Below are positions 36,989-50,781 of a stretch of DNA of 64,000 nt, piece after piece. How positions within the stretch are numbered: the first letter of the stretch is position 1; each line of letters opens with the position of its first letter. The stretch comes from Anopheles merus. Lineage: Eukaryota; Arthropoda; Insecta; Diptera; Culicidae. The notes beneath the pieces are model-generated. The model saw nothing but the letters and a program-made list of their open reading frames with translations, was not told the origin of the DNA and did no database searches. The stretch is from assembly GCF_017562075.2 (NCBI RefSeq), contig NC_054085.1, positions 558,001-622,000 on the forward strand, written 5' to 3'. Both the position numbers and the translations under genes were made by a program.

Positions 36989-39900
36989 TAGTAAATTAAA
37001 AAAAAGGTATGTTTGGTTTAGTTTTATTTCTATTAGATGAGTTTTATCAAACTTTGGGAAAAACAAATTAATGTTATAAGCCGTAAAATACAATGGTATT
37101 ATAGATTATTACCATTTTCTGATGTTCTCGGTTTTCGGACATTTTTGAATCCATATAATAGCCATTGGCTTGATGTTATAGATGTTGATTTCAGTAATCT
37201 AATAAAAAAACTAAGCAAAGCTACTTTCATCATCAAACCATGCTTACGCTTGCCGGCAGTCGGTTTTACCAAACTTTGGTGGTTGATTTGGTTTGATTAG
37301 ATTTCACGCTACACCAAGCATAGTAACGATTGTTTTCATTGTGATCGCTCAGTAACACAAAATTAAGCAAAAAAAAAAAAAAAAAACCCCTATAGGCCCA
37401 GTTACGGCTAGCTCAACGAGTGAACTGCCAGATCGCAAATGAACATAGATCTTGTGGCTAGTGCTGTGCTCAATTGATTGAGTAAAGATTTCGGTACAGC
37501 TTCGCTATCTATCCATACAAAAGCTTGCACAAGATTTCTTTGGAAAAAACAAACGTTCAAGTGTATCAAGTGCAAAGGTAGAAACGTGAAATATGAAATA
37601 GGGATATTATTTTTCTAGATGGATTGCTTAATGACTCACTATAATGATGGATTGCTTAATGATTTTTTCGGATTTTTTTTACATTCGGGATGAGGATGAA
37701 GCTAAAACATAGTTAGAAATCAATAATGTATTTATTTTTGTTTTCATTTTGTTTTTTTTTTCGTACGTCAACAATGTACAAATAATTGGAATTGTTATTT
37801 TATCTTCAATTCCTTTTATCTATTTTGCATATCCTATCACTTTTCTTGTTCGCGCTTGTTCAAACTATGTCACAATCGAAACAAACACATGTCACCCACC
37901 GCTTCTTGTTTGTTTACTTTTGAATTTGTCGGGATGGAGACTTTGCTTGCATGGGATGTAAATTTACACGAGTGACGATTGTTTTTGATTTTCTGTTGCT
38001 TAAAAGCGTTGTGTGGTTCAATAGCAGAGAGTATTATGTACCTTACGATGCCATTTATTTTATTTTTTGCTACGTACTGTTGCTTGTCTCGCATGATATG
38101 ATATTTTTTCTTGTTGGTGTCTTAAACCAACTGATTAGAACGCCGACAAACTAAATTGAAGCGCTCGGCTAGCTAGACTGACGCGTGTCACTATAAGAAC
38201 CTTCCCATTCGACCAGGTTCAGCATCGTTGACCATAAAAAATGCAACCTACCACTTTCTTTTTGTGTCTTCGTACTACTTTCGGTGGCTAGAACCAGAAT
38301 TTACAAACAAAAAGGCACACGCGTCGTCATTGTCGCTATAAGAAAATAGAAGATTTCACTCATTCAAATCTTTATATACTGTTGACTACTGATGGCTGGC
38401 AAGATCATCATCGATCTAGCTATAAAAAATTACTATCACCACATTGACTTTTGGGTTTTGGTTATGATGGTATGATGCTCATTATGACGATGGCAAGAGA
38501 GCTTCCATTTAAAACGTGCCACATTTGTATTTGTAAAGGAAAAAACCGCTGATAGCACAAACCAGTGACATTTTTTATCGGTGTCCCGTCTTTAGTCGGA
38601 AGATGAAGAAATCTCTTGTAGATTATGTCGTTGATTAATATTGATTATTGACGCTGTACCATATTTGTGGTTCGGCGTGTTCAGTACAAATTACTCGTAT
38701 AGATGTTTAACCGTTTCCTGTCAAATATAGATAGAGCCCGTATGCGTTATCAAACAATACCAAATGTTTGGTGACTGCATCAATATTATTTTTGTTAAAA
38801 TATCTAACATATGAGACACACAGCGAAATCGATATTTAAAAGAATTTGTGTTCGTTTGTTTTACAAGGGTCCAGTCTTGTTCATTGACAATTGTTGCTTT
38901 TACTGTTCGACACATTGTACAATTTTGTCTTGTTTTGTTGCTAATGTAGTATAGCTCGATGATTAGGATGACGACACCCTTAAAATAGAACTTTTAATGA
39001 AAGAACCGTACAATGGACAACACAAGAAAAAATAGGATCCTCCAATGAACTGATAAGGAGTGAAATATTATGAACGGAAAAAACCTGTTGGTTTTATCAG
39101 TTCTGGTTAATTAACTTGCTGAGCATGATTTCCTGTTGTTAGAATACGACCGATCGACCTTTGATTAAGTAAATTTGGACAATAAGAATTATACATATAG
39201 AGCAAATGAATTCATTAGCTTTAATAGTTTGTTGTTTTATGTACAATCGGTTAAGTCTTCTCCATTAAACCTGCCATGTTGCAAAATGAAAAAAAAAAAA
39301 AAATGAATCGGTGTAATTGTATGTTATTACGAAAGATAATATTTAAGGATAAGTAAACTAGACATAGGAAAATGATAGTGAAACGATCGTTGGTCACGTG
39401 CATCAGCACTATATGGGAGCATAATGATGAGCCATGAGGTAGATCGGTAAGTTAGTTAAGTTTAATTGATATTGAATGTTTTAACAAATGATCAAAATAT
39501 TAACCAGAACATAGAAACAATTGTCGAACATCTTTAATAGAGTAATTGCCATATCCCTTTTCATAGGATTTACTAAATTCCATTTTATTACTCTTATAGT
39601 GAAAAATAAATTATATTTAAAACGTTTATTTCAGCAACATTAGTTTGAATTCAAAGAGAACTTAGTGAAAGAAACAATTTAATTTGTTGTTGTTTTGTTT
39701 TACTTTTTCCACGACGGTTGGACAGGTTATAGCCAGATAATTGAGATAATTGATATTTGTAGCGTTCACTGTTTAACAAACTAACAAATAATAATAGTAC
39801 ACATTTCAATGCCAAAAAATGTGTTCGATCAAATAATGAAAGCAAAAATGTGTTCTAACAAATAAATGTTCATCATCACACTTTCCTGTTGTATTTGTTT

Positions 39901-41441
39901 TATCTTTAAAATCCTAGTATTGCTGAATTTTCTTTACTGGCTTCGTAAATGGCATTCCTAGATATGGCTTCGTGGTTTTCTATTATTCATAGAACTTTCT
40001 AGAAGTTTAGTGTTATGATCGTAGATTTAATTGATTTGTTTCCCTTTGCTTGTCTGTTTTGGACCATTTGCTGGATATGATATAACAAACTATTCTCCTA
40101 TTTTACTGAATACACGCATTCTATTTCAGTGTGATGATTTAATCATACAATTGATGTAACATGCTAATCGCTAATGTGCTACCGCACGTATAGAAGCGAT
40201 TACACATTTTGAATTATTGAGTTTTGCTTGTTTCGATGCAAAATTTCATTTCAAAATATTTTTAAATAAATTTATCGTGCCGCTTTTAACTCAAATTAAA
40301 AAAAATGTCACATCAGTAAAACGAGCAAAATTACTTTTTTAAGCTGCCACAGTTTATGTAATCGGTTTTTAGGTTAGTTAGTTCATACAACTGTAACGAG
40401 CAAAACAATATAGTACAACTATTTCAGATGAATCACAAAACACCTTTCTTCCCATTATTATGGCCACAGTGCATGTGTGAAATACATTTAATTAGCATCC
40501 TTTTTATGTTTTGAGTGTTAATGAACATGCATATTAAATAACATGCAAACAAACAATGTACATACAAAATCAAACTTTTAAGAACTGTCAGCTTCACTAA
40601 CTACTATATTTCGGGGTATATACACAAATGGCATCGTTGGTGTGTAGTTAAAATACATCTAACTTAAATGCCGTGCGGCTGCATCATTGGCCTATTCTTA
40701 TGGTAAAAAAAGATAATCTATTCGTGATGGAAGCAACATTCTGCCTTTCCGAAACTATTCCGCGCATTAGCAGCAACTGGCTCAAACATGCCTAAAGCTC
40801 ATTTTTCTAAACATGCGCGTATTTTCGATTATTACATTCAACAAATTTCTATACACTTTTCTACTTATTCGCTTATATATTCAGCCGCTCACCATCCTTG
40901 ACAAGTTAACTTATTTGCTTAGTAATTATTTGCTACTATGTAATGCCAACAATTGCTGCTGTGTATTTTCATGGTTTTTACATGCTGCGTTAATCGACAC
41001 ATCGCTTTATTTTTTTTCTATATTTTTATTTTTTCTTTAAAAATATATGTAAGACATGAAGAACATGTTGTGCATTTTAGTATCTACTTTCGACTAGTTC
41101 AACAAATTAAAATCAAACGTTGCGATGTAATATCGCAAGTAATTATTGTTATCCTGTGTTTTATTTTTTATTTTTTTGATTGATGATCACTTATGCTCAC
41201 ATTGTTCTTACTGTATTTCAAATAATATTACTTAGCCAGTTTACTTAGCTTTTGATGCGAAGCACTGAAAACTAAACCATTAAACCCTTTCAGAGGGTTA
41301 GTTAAAAACAAACTATTTGAACAACACGACAGTTAAATCCTTGTTGTACGAGGATTTAATTTAATGAAGGTTGTATGTAAATGATGTTCGATGTTATTTG
41401 AATATGACATGTAACCTAATTTAATAAATATACAAAAATCG
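36989..41441. other. 4.4-kb AT-rich intergenic region
   Basis: No coding exon, SINE or inverted-repeat element was recognised. Part of the right side is probably the 3' UTR of the exostosin gene that ends at 41442. A-runs occur at 37370-37386 and 39290-39303. Confidence 0.4.
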
Positions 41442-44400
41442 CTAGCTACCGACTAGCTCAATCTGTCGGTATTTTTTCCTCAAATTTGATACCGAATCTC
41501 GATACAAAACAGGATCTAGTCGCAGGTTCGACCTAAGTAAAGGCATATAACTGGACAGAGAATAACATTTGTGACGTTAGTTGATGGAGAAACACTTACT
41601 AGCAGCAAACAATAATATACTTACCCAAAAACTGCGGCAAAAGTATTTAGACAACTCTGACGCTGTATAAAATGATCAGGATCATTCCAAGGAGATCTAC
41701 AACGAAGTACATGGTTGATTTAAGTATTTTGGTAACTTTAGTAGTGTTTGCATTAGAGAATTAGAGCTGGAAATGTAATGAAAATTTCCACCTCGGCGAA
41801 TCGGCGTTGCGAAATGAGAAGACATGCTTTTTGAGAGTGGCCGATTTTTGCGAGTTTTTGCGAGTTACACGGATTCTCACTTTATCCCAAAATCGTAGGA
41901 ATCTTTCCAGTATCAATAATAAGCAATGCCAAGACTCCAGCATGATGTTTGAAAACGTTGACGATACCCTTATTCATGTATAGGACGCAATGCAAGATCC
42001 ACGGTCCCCTTTCCCGAAAACACACTTGCACGCCAGGACATGCAGTTTGACATATCTTTTCAACTACCAAAAATATAATTCCCTCAAAGCACAAAAAGTC
42101 GTTTAAAATTAAAGTAAGGAAATAATGTCAAATTTGTTAGTCATATGTTCACCTTCATCAAATCAATCATCAATATGGCAGATTTATCAAACAATCAGCC
42201 TATTGATTTATTATACAAACACAAAAATATACCAATAAATAATAATTAAGATAACTAAATCAACAAACTACAAAGTTAAACGCACTGGATTTAAAATCTG
42301 CATAATTCAAATTATGGAATAACATTGTTGTATTATTATTTCTTACTAATTACAAAAGTTGATAGGTTATTGGCCTCACTCACCTTCCACTCTCCCGATC
42401 TTTGTAGCCTTTTCGCTGCGTCACCTTAATGGGAGGTTTACGAGTGACATGCGATACAAGAAGATTCATGAGAATGTCTTCACAGTTGGACGATTGTTGT
42501 ACCGTCTTTAACAACAGGTACGACAACCAGTTAGTGTATAGATAATTATAGTAACGATGATAAAATGCGGCGCCAGTTAAAACGATCGAATAATAGTTTG
42601 TCCATTTGGACGTATAACCCCATGCGTTCTGTTTAAGAAGTAAAATGAATCATTAGATAGAACAGGTTTCATCTAAGCTGCATAAATAAATTTCATCTTG
42701 CCTTGGAATCATCCCAAAAATGTGCCCGCGCCGGATAGCCGACGATGCGATCTGGAAAATCACGCCACACCTGATAAGCAAAATCCAGCTCGTCGGTGTT
42801 TAATATAGCATCTTCATCCAGTGACAAAACGGCGTCAGTCTCGATTTGATCGTGGGGGTAGAATCTTTGGGATATGCTTGGCCGGTCTTCGCTCGTGCTG
42901 CCCGATATGATGTGCAGTGGAATGTGACCTGTAGATGGCCAACGTTTCTTCGGCGGGACAGATCTATCAGTTGCCCACAGAATTAAAATCTATAATGAAA
43001 ATGAGGAAGTTACATTGTTTCATTCTCGTGTAGCTATTAACTTTTCTCTCCTACTAACCTTATCTATGTATTGGCTTTTGGTAATACTTTTGACTAGCTT
43101 GTATAAAGCTGAGTTTGGTGTAAGCTGCGTACCGATCTGTACAAATATTACGGCGGTATAGTTCAGTCCGGGTGTGTGACCAAGTTTGTCTAGCAGAAAC
43201 GGAAATCGGCGATGAGTATCGGAAAAGGTCGGAATAGTCAATAGTGCCCCTGGGGATGTATTCCAAGTCAGTCCATTCCGATGAGGATAGTCTGGCAGTC
43301 TCTCACGGATAATCTAAAAACGAATATTACACATTTTTGATTATCAAATGTTCATCGATTTTGTTTGAAGAATAATTTTGAATGTCCAAACGAGTATTAT
43401 CGACTTCTCATTCGGCTGAATGATAAATAATTGAAATAGAATTGGAATAGCTGCTACGGATAATATGTCAAATTAAACATCTCAATTCATACTAACCTCA
43501 AATGTTGTAAAAATTATTTTTTCAATAGAACTAAAATAACGCTCCCAAAGCACTTGTGTCTGCTGACGTAAAGCTAGAATACGGCTTGTAGAGATGGAAC
43601 GTACGATATCTGGAACCTTCGATGGATTTATACAAAGAAAAAAGAACAAGGATTTACAATTTAGACTATAAATGTAAAAAAGTAAACCACCCTCCATTAC
43701 TCACTTGCAGCAACAGTCTTTCATCTGCCCAAATAGCAGCTTGCTTCCAGTCAATTTTTGACTGAAACGGTAACACCCATGAATTTGAAAGCAACACTGG
43801 TATGCAACCCGCCTGAAGCACTTCCAGAAACCTATAAGAGGTAAATGTTGTACAATTGGTAATTAAAAAAAACTGTCTAAACACTCGAGCCATTTGCTTA
43901 TTTACCTAAATGATCCTAAACGACGACCTCTGGGCACAAGGCAGAATGTTGAATTCTGTAATAATGTTTCGTAGTCATACCTGTGAACAAGTTATTTAGC
44001 AATGTTGTATACATAAGTACATATTAACGCATTGTCTAGATAAAGAACGAGCATTATACGTTGTTTTGGTGCAGTCCACTAGACTGTCTACTATACAATT
44101 CAAATTACACACCTATCGTATTCTCGATTATCCTCGTCACATCGAGCATCCTGCAAATCTCGCCAACTTTTCCCATGCTTGCAAGTTGTCACTAATACAA
44201 AATCTCGGGCGTTATGTAAGTGAAACAACGAGTTTCGTGTTTCAGAACCAATACCATGGACGTACCTATAACAATACAATATTGAAAGTATTAGGTTTAA
44301 GATATTTTGAAAATCGATCAAACAAGAACAAACGAGTTGTACCTAATATAATAAAGGAAAAAATCCTGTTTGGCTTAGTTTGGAGAGTATCGTAGTTTTA

Positions 44401-46075
44401 ATATTATTATTAAGTGGTGGCGGTAAGGCTGCATTGCTTACATGGCTTAGTATTGATCGTAGAAAAATTGGTTTAATTAACAGTTAAATAACAATCTCCG
44501 TTCAAAAACAAACACCATATGCATTCTACAATATATATATATAAACTTTGACAAGTGTTGTCATCTGGCCACACGATCGCGTTTTGTATCATGATATATT
44601 ATATTATGATATATGATATATTATGATATATTAGATAAGGTTTGAGCATTCTGAATAGGCCAAGCCTTCAAAAACCATAAACTGAAAACGCATTATAAAT
44701 GTTGATGATCGAGCCCGTACGACTTTGTAGCTATTGGAATGATATTTAAATCATGACATCGACTAAGGCTAAGGACATCATTTTCCTAAATTAAGTTTAA
44801 AGTCCAAATCATCTCTATAAATAATTTGACTGAAAGTAATTTTAAACTAATGACTGATCGATGTAAAAATTCTCTCCGTTCGTCTCAATTATTGTTCGAT
44901 GCAAAAGCAGCGAAATAACGCTCGTTCTTATTCAAATGCGAAATCGATGGAATCTAGCTTGATGCTTTAATTGGCTCGTTGCTGAAATTTTGACCAGCAA
45001 TCGATGCATCAACATAATACCGGAGTAGTGTGAACAGCCATAATTAGGAAATTTATTTTCTGATTAGTATTCCAGGCAGCTTGACACGAATTGTTTTCAA
45101 ATAACTTGGAAGCAAATACGGCCATAACTTCAAGGTTACGATAAACACACTAACGATGAGTACGTGGCATGACTATTGTAAGCTATCACTACCGAATACC
45201 TACCTTTTACCTTTGAAGGCAAGTAGATACTTCTTGTTGGCTGGGAAGTTGTTACTGATTACGAAACCTGTATTGCCGCCACGCAACGGGAATTGCTTGT
45301 GAAAAAGAGGAATACTAACGTCAAAGCCGGGTCGCAGTGATTGGATGCTCATGCTGGCTTTAGCTAGGATTGCCTGTCCCGGATCGAATCCGAGCCCATT
45401 CTCGTTGTAGTCTGGCCACGTGCCCGAATAAAGGTTAAAGATGATATGATTACGCCCATTATTCCAGTGTGGTAGCCGTTGCAGGCGAGACGGCACGTTA
45501 CGCACAAAATCCTCACTGAGCGAGTCGCGATCAAGTGTATCAATGCCGAGCACGAACAGACAGGCCTGCTCGGGATCAGTCGTATAGTAGCGGCTTTCTT
45601 GAATGGCCGATATGATTTTTTGATAGTTTTGACTAATTGGCGGCGGTGCACCAAGCGAATTCAATGGCTCCGGTGGGTACACGTAAACGTAAAAGTTCTT
45701 ATCGTTACATTTGCTAAAATCGAAGCAAGTTTCCATGCGACAGGATTTAAACATCGCACCTCCTTCATCAGTCACACGCCGTATAACACCACCTCGTTGG
45801 AAAGACGGCTGAGGGGCTACATCACGGAATCGGGATTCGTATGTGGGAGCGGTAAATAGATCATCGTCTGGTAATGCTTGCGCTTGATTTGATGAATCCG
45901 TACTTTCGGCGTATTGGTAGTGCAGCTGGTGATAGCATGGTAGATTGTCCGGATTTTTAAGCACACGTATCCGAAACAGCGCTTGCAATCCTTTCAGCCG
46001 ATAGCCTCCCAGGTAGCAGTACCCTAGGAAAGCGCAACAGATTATCACTAGAATGTAGCGTTTTTTTGCCTGCAT
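41442..46075 (-). CDS. ttv: exostosin-1 (tout-velu), heparan sulfate polymerase
   Basis: There are ten coding exons: 46075-45204, 44265-44113, 43980-43906, 43831-43705, 43616-43497, 43313-43059, 42989-42702, 42628-42384, 41696-41625 and 41550-41442. The phase is continuous, giving 771 residues (human EXT1 has 746). The MQAKKRYILV start and a signal anchor at about 7-24 mark a type II Golgi protein. The GT47 exostosin domain follows (CRMETCFDFSKC, WNNGRNHIIFNLYSGTWPDY, CLVPRGRRLGSFRFLE). The GT64 domain lies at about 490-755, with the DED metal motif at 592-594 in LSLDEDA and QRQSCLNTFAAVFGYMPLLR near the end. With its EXT2 partner it adds GlcA and GlcNAc to heparan sulfate, which is needed for Hedgehog spread. 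Intron 7 has a GC donor (AAG|GCAAGA). The last two exons are very short and easily missed. Confidence 0.95.
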
Positions 46076-48407
46076 TTTGCGCGTTCGCAGCCACTGATGA
46101 CGCTTGATGCCAACAGTCGAAGGCTATTTCGGCAGGCCGAATGCCCAATGCGGCTAACGATTGTGGTGTTTGCTACTTCGACTAACATCAACGGATATTC
46201 TATCATTCATACGGTCGTTCTTCTTTCGCTGTTCGTATCCGACTGACAACATGTTTGGAATGGAAGAAAATTTCTACTGCAGATGCTGGTAGATTGTTAT
46301 CGAGATTCTACCAACACGTTTGATGCGCACAAGATGAGCCTAAAATAAAGATATAAAATGAAGAAGAGCATATTAGATCAGTAATAATAAGAATAATGGT
46401 TAACATATATTAAAATGGAAGTTTTTGTTTATTTCAAGCAAAAACCCCATCGAAGGCAGGCGACATATTTTTAATAATAATAGATAATAGATAAGTATAA
46501 TAGAAAGTGCACTCGCTGGTACGGGCGCTGGTGATTCGCGCCTCAGTTCGCATATGTTCGATTCTTGTTCCTATGACCACATTTTACATAGATGGGTTAG
46601 CATATATTCTCCATATCGTTGCATTAATCACTGCAACAATAAGAGTTCAAGCGCTAATTAATAAAATCAGTAAACTGTTAAACATTGACTGGAAATGTCG
46701 GAAATACATAAATGAGTGCAAATATATTTGGTAGAAACATAGATTGGCATTGTTTTCCCTAAGAGACGAATGAGCTAGACCTCAAAGTCTCTATAAAAAC
46801 AAAAAAACAAAAACAAAAAATTGTTTTCCTTCTATTCATCTATTTTTGCTTTGGGACTATATTTGGAACAACAAACTGACAAATGTTCTATTTCTTAGAT
46901 TACGGAATTTAGCAAGAAAGAACTATTATACTTAAGTTTATATGCCAAAAGAAAAGTATAATAATTTGGGAAAATATACTGCTTGATTTAGATTCATGAC
47001 TAAAACAACACTCAAAATTTCAGCATGTATTTCCAATCGGCCTGCTGGGCCAAAAAAACACATGACCTTTAGCAATAGCAATAGAACAACAAATATGAAC
47101 TATTCATTAACTTCTGAAATGTGTTAATGAGCCACCTAAAACAACATTTGTAGGGGAATGGTTAGCACTACACCTAAATTAGCTGTTTTACAAATTATTA
47201 TCGGTGTGTAACCTAATCCTCGCAACTCGCGTCTTGAAGAAATCAGCAAACGAATTTTGCAGATTGCATAAAACAAACTAAATGCACAGTCGCTCATAGA
47301 GATTTCGTCTATTTAGCAACTGCCACCGCGAAGACACACTGCCAGCGCAAACATGCTCTAGGAGATCGATTTTTCCACACCTACTTCCGCCCTAGGAACC
47401 GAATGCACTTTTGAAAATGTTTGGACGATTTCCACCATTCACTCGCATTCCTTTTTTCACATTTGTATCCACTCGTGTTTGCAAGGCGTAGGTATTGATT
47501 TTCTCACTTACTATTGCCAACGGAGCCCTATGTACCATGGGGAGGCTCCACGTTAAACAAAAACATGTTGTTTACACTAAAGAATTGCACTTGCTACAGC
47601 TTGGCCGGTGCCGTTTTTGTCGAATGCCATTGGACCAGATGCGTGGCACTGTGTGATGTGAACTATAATTGTTTTCGGGGTTAACGCACAATTTGTTTGA
47701 TTTTCGCTCAATAGCACATCATGAATGGCGGTGCGAGCACAGCACCAGCAACAGTGATACGACGTTGATGTAAGGTCAATAGAGCTTTAGAATACACTTT
47801 ATTTTTTAAAATTCTCTAACATGTTTCGAAATGCGCCAATGTTATTGAAGGCTAGTTTAAGCATTAATCTATAAACGTGATAATTTTCAGGCAATGATGA
47901 CGAACCCGTTGAGAAAACTAAATCGCTTCGCGTAGAACGTTTTGACAGTGTGTATGACATTTAAAAAAAAACATTGTTTGACGTTGCCTCAAATTACTTA
48001 GGCTGTGCTCTCACAATCAATCGAAATGCTGTTTCATTGCACACAGAAAATCATAACAATACAGGCAATTCCCGCGATACGCGATACCTCTTATTTAGCA
48101 GATTCAAAGAAAGGCGACAGAATGACCAGAAATACCGATTTATTTGTATTGCTACCAATTTTTAAAACGCTTATTGGCGCCTGGCCACGAAGGTGAAAAA
48201 TGTTTGAAAAAATTTTTAACTTTGTCAAAACTACTTGTCAACCAAGTTGTATGTATTGAGAAAGTGAACTCTTGTCGCGTTTGCCTGATTACCATGGTTG
48301 AGAATTGTTATGTAAAAAAGCAGATAGTTTTCGATACCCCCTCCAGCCATCACCGATTTTTATACCAGAGCCCCCAGTATTGTTACGTCAAGTCGTGAAT
48401 TCCCGAA
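46076..48407. other. upstream region of the exostosin gene
   Basis: This should hold the promoter and any non-coding first exon of the gene starting at 46075. A tRNA-like stretch at 46510-46575 (CTGGTACGGGCGCTGG, then GTTCGATTCTTG) has A- and B-box-like motifs but no cloverleaf, so it is at most a SINE head. Nothing else is recognised. Confidence 0.4.
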
Positions 48408-48799
48408 TGCCACAAATCCACTAAACGACCACTAAACGGGTTCTAAACGACTCAAGCTCTCAACCTAAACGGAATATAGAAAGACTTCGTTTAGCAGACG
48501 GCAAACGACTCATAAATTCTAAAAATAGCAAAAAAGCTGGTGGCGCCATCTGTTTGTGGGATACCCAACCAGTGCAGCTTCCTCGCTTGGAGGAGAGCTT
48601 TCTCATTCCCTCTGTACTGTTGTATGGTTTCGCATTAAAGTGATGCATCGCTAGAACTAGAACGGCGATACGATTGTTTGTATATTAAACTCCAATGGAA
48701 ACCACCAGCACTTAAGCAAGTGAGATTTGAGTAATGGTCGTTGGTGTATCAAACCACACGACCATTCATAAAGATTTTTGCTCGGAAAGTTAGAAGGCT
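48408..48799. repeat. dispersed repeat family R405, copy 2
   Basis: About 392 bp, closely matching 14941-15345 over its whole length and in the same orientation, with small indels. Similarity stops at AAAGTTAGAAGGCT in both copies. Confidence 0.8.
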
Positions 48800-48825
48800 C
48801 CCAAATAACCAGCTCTCGAACTCTA

Positions 48826-49050
48826 TAGCTGATTTGAGGCTGTTTAACGAAAAATCGTTCCGATGTCGTACTTTGTGGCTGATTAAGAGATAAGAAGTAC
48901 TTTGCGGAACTATGGCGCTTTTTAACAAGCACACGGTACTCTTTGGAACTTTGCGGCTGATTAGCACTATGTGTAGGGTTCATGATAGAACTTTAAGGCT
49001 TGTTAAAAACGTGTACCGAACTGTGTGGAACTTTTTAGCTTTTTAATGCA
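48826..49050. repeat. degenerate tandem repeat
   Basis: Five or so diverged units carry CTTTGCGGCTGATTA-like and GGCTTGTTAAAAACG-like motifs roughly every 35-50 bp. It follows directly after the R405 copy and is non-coding. Confidence 0.45.
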
Positions 49051-49842
49051 TGACATCGGTACAAGGTGGCTCTTGTCAAAGTGTCAAAGGCTGGTGCCGT
49101 CAAACATCTCATTGCTGCTGCACAAGTTAGATAAGTTAAATGAAGAAGTATTATTGAGTGAAGTGATTGAGATTTTTTAGTAGACTATGTAAAATTATAC
49201 GAAATTCCAGAGTTTTTAAAGTTTTAAAATAAACAAACAGACAAAAAAACACGCATCGTGTTGTTTATTTAATTGATGACGCCTTGCTTGAAAATAAAAC
49301 GCAAAGAAAAATAATCCCCGGCACCGTGGCATAAGGAAGCTGCTTAAGCGCTTAAGCAATTTTGGCTATTTGGGTCCTTTCATTTCATCCAAATAATACA
49401 TTTACCGAAGACATGAAGGTTATCAAGGATGTTAAGGAACGATCTAGAAATGCTTGGGAGTGAAGCCTAAGCATAAAACCAAGGATTTTATTTCGAAGGA
49501 TTTTTCGGATTTTATTCAGAATCGAATAGGAGAACGTCTCGATGTTCTTTCGAAATTTTCTTCGTCTTTCCTAGCATTTGCTTAGATTTCGACCAGGTCA
49601 CTTATGCAAAAAGTTGTAATTTCGATACAGTACATCTTTCGCAGCATAACTTGCCACGGACCGTTACTACTAGCGAAAAGTGTAATGTACAATTTGGAAT
49701 GATAGCTCCTTTTGATCAGGCACCCACCATTAATCTAAATCCTGTTTTCGGTTGCATTTTTTGACTCTGACGGCCTGTGATTAAGTGGTGGGTGGTTTGC
49801 TCATAGGATTTCTTTCACTGTGAGTGTTGAATAATATATTTA
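49051..49842. other. unremarkable intergenic sequence
   Basis: No gene or repeat recognised. Confidence 0.4.
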
Positions 49843-50184
49843 ATTATACGTGATATACGCAATTTCGAAAATATTCGCTATTTTCTAAATTTGGCAATGC
49901 TTTGAGCAAATTGTACTGATTTGACACATCGAATGTCAAATGTAAAATAAATTCCCTTTTGGTCGAATTAAAAAAAACCATTTCAAAAGGTATAAAATTG
50001 TAATCTTCATTTGAAATCAGAACAAATAACTAATTTAGTGTCTAAAACCTACCACTTGAAGCAAAATTAAATGAAATATAGCTATAATTTGACTGAAAAC
50101 CTCGAAAATCGACTTACGCTAATATTCTAGGTGCGCACATTATTAATCCGGTCCGCATTGATAGCGTACATCGGGGAATACCTG
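49843..50184. mobile_element. pogo-like MITE, GGTATTCCCC family, left end lost
   Basis: It shares its interior with 62512-62884 (TTTGGTCGAATTA, CTTACGCTAATAT, CCGGTCCGCATT) and with the reverse of 18296-18659. The right end, ATCGGGGAATACCTG, is followed by TA. About 25 bp of the expected left end are missing. Confidence 0.75.
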
Positions 50185-50781
50185 TATATCGATTTGATAA
50201 ACGAATTGAATAGAATTACGCGAATCGAAATGAAACAGAATTACGTGAAAGGACAAAGGATACTTACGTGTTAAATTGTTCTACGGAATGGTATGAAATT
50301 GATTACATTAAAGCAATATTTAAAAAAAGGCTACCTGTTTATTGCGAGCTTCATGTCTTCGTGTAATGTTTGTCCTTACTTTCTGGCTAGCTTTTGTACA
50401 ATCAATACACGTTAATAACTCATTTATACCGTCAAAAAAACGATGCTTATACCCGGCCAAAATAGTCGAGACTCTAGAAAGCCCGTGAGGTTTTACCTGT
50501 TCGTAAGGGGATTGCTTATCCTCATTCATCAAGAATATTGCCTATGTAATCAATATTCGAAACACCAGAATGAAGTACTTGTTGCTTGTTCGTAAACCTA
50601 GGAGCAAAGATAAGTATTCTCTGTTTGAAGGAATCTGAGTAACGGTGGTGTTGGTGCAAACTTATCACATGATTTGTTTGATACCTAAGTCACTAATTCC
50701 AATCGCTTAGTGCTTCGATTTGTTCGTAGAAGGCACATGAAATGTTGTATTACATTATATTAAGTCATTTTTACAAATACG

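Noticed and set aside
41761..42094. Minus-strand frames thought at first to be the missing exostosin C-terminus
   Set aside because: The true terminal exons were found at 41696-41625 and 41550-41442 with perfect phase and clear EXT1 similarity.
46510..46575. Possible tRNA gene
   Set aside because: A- and B-box-like motifs are present, but no acceptor stem or anticodon arm can be paired.
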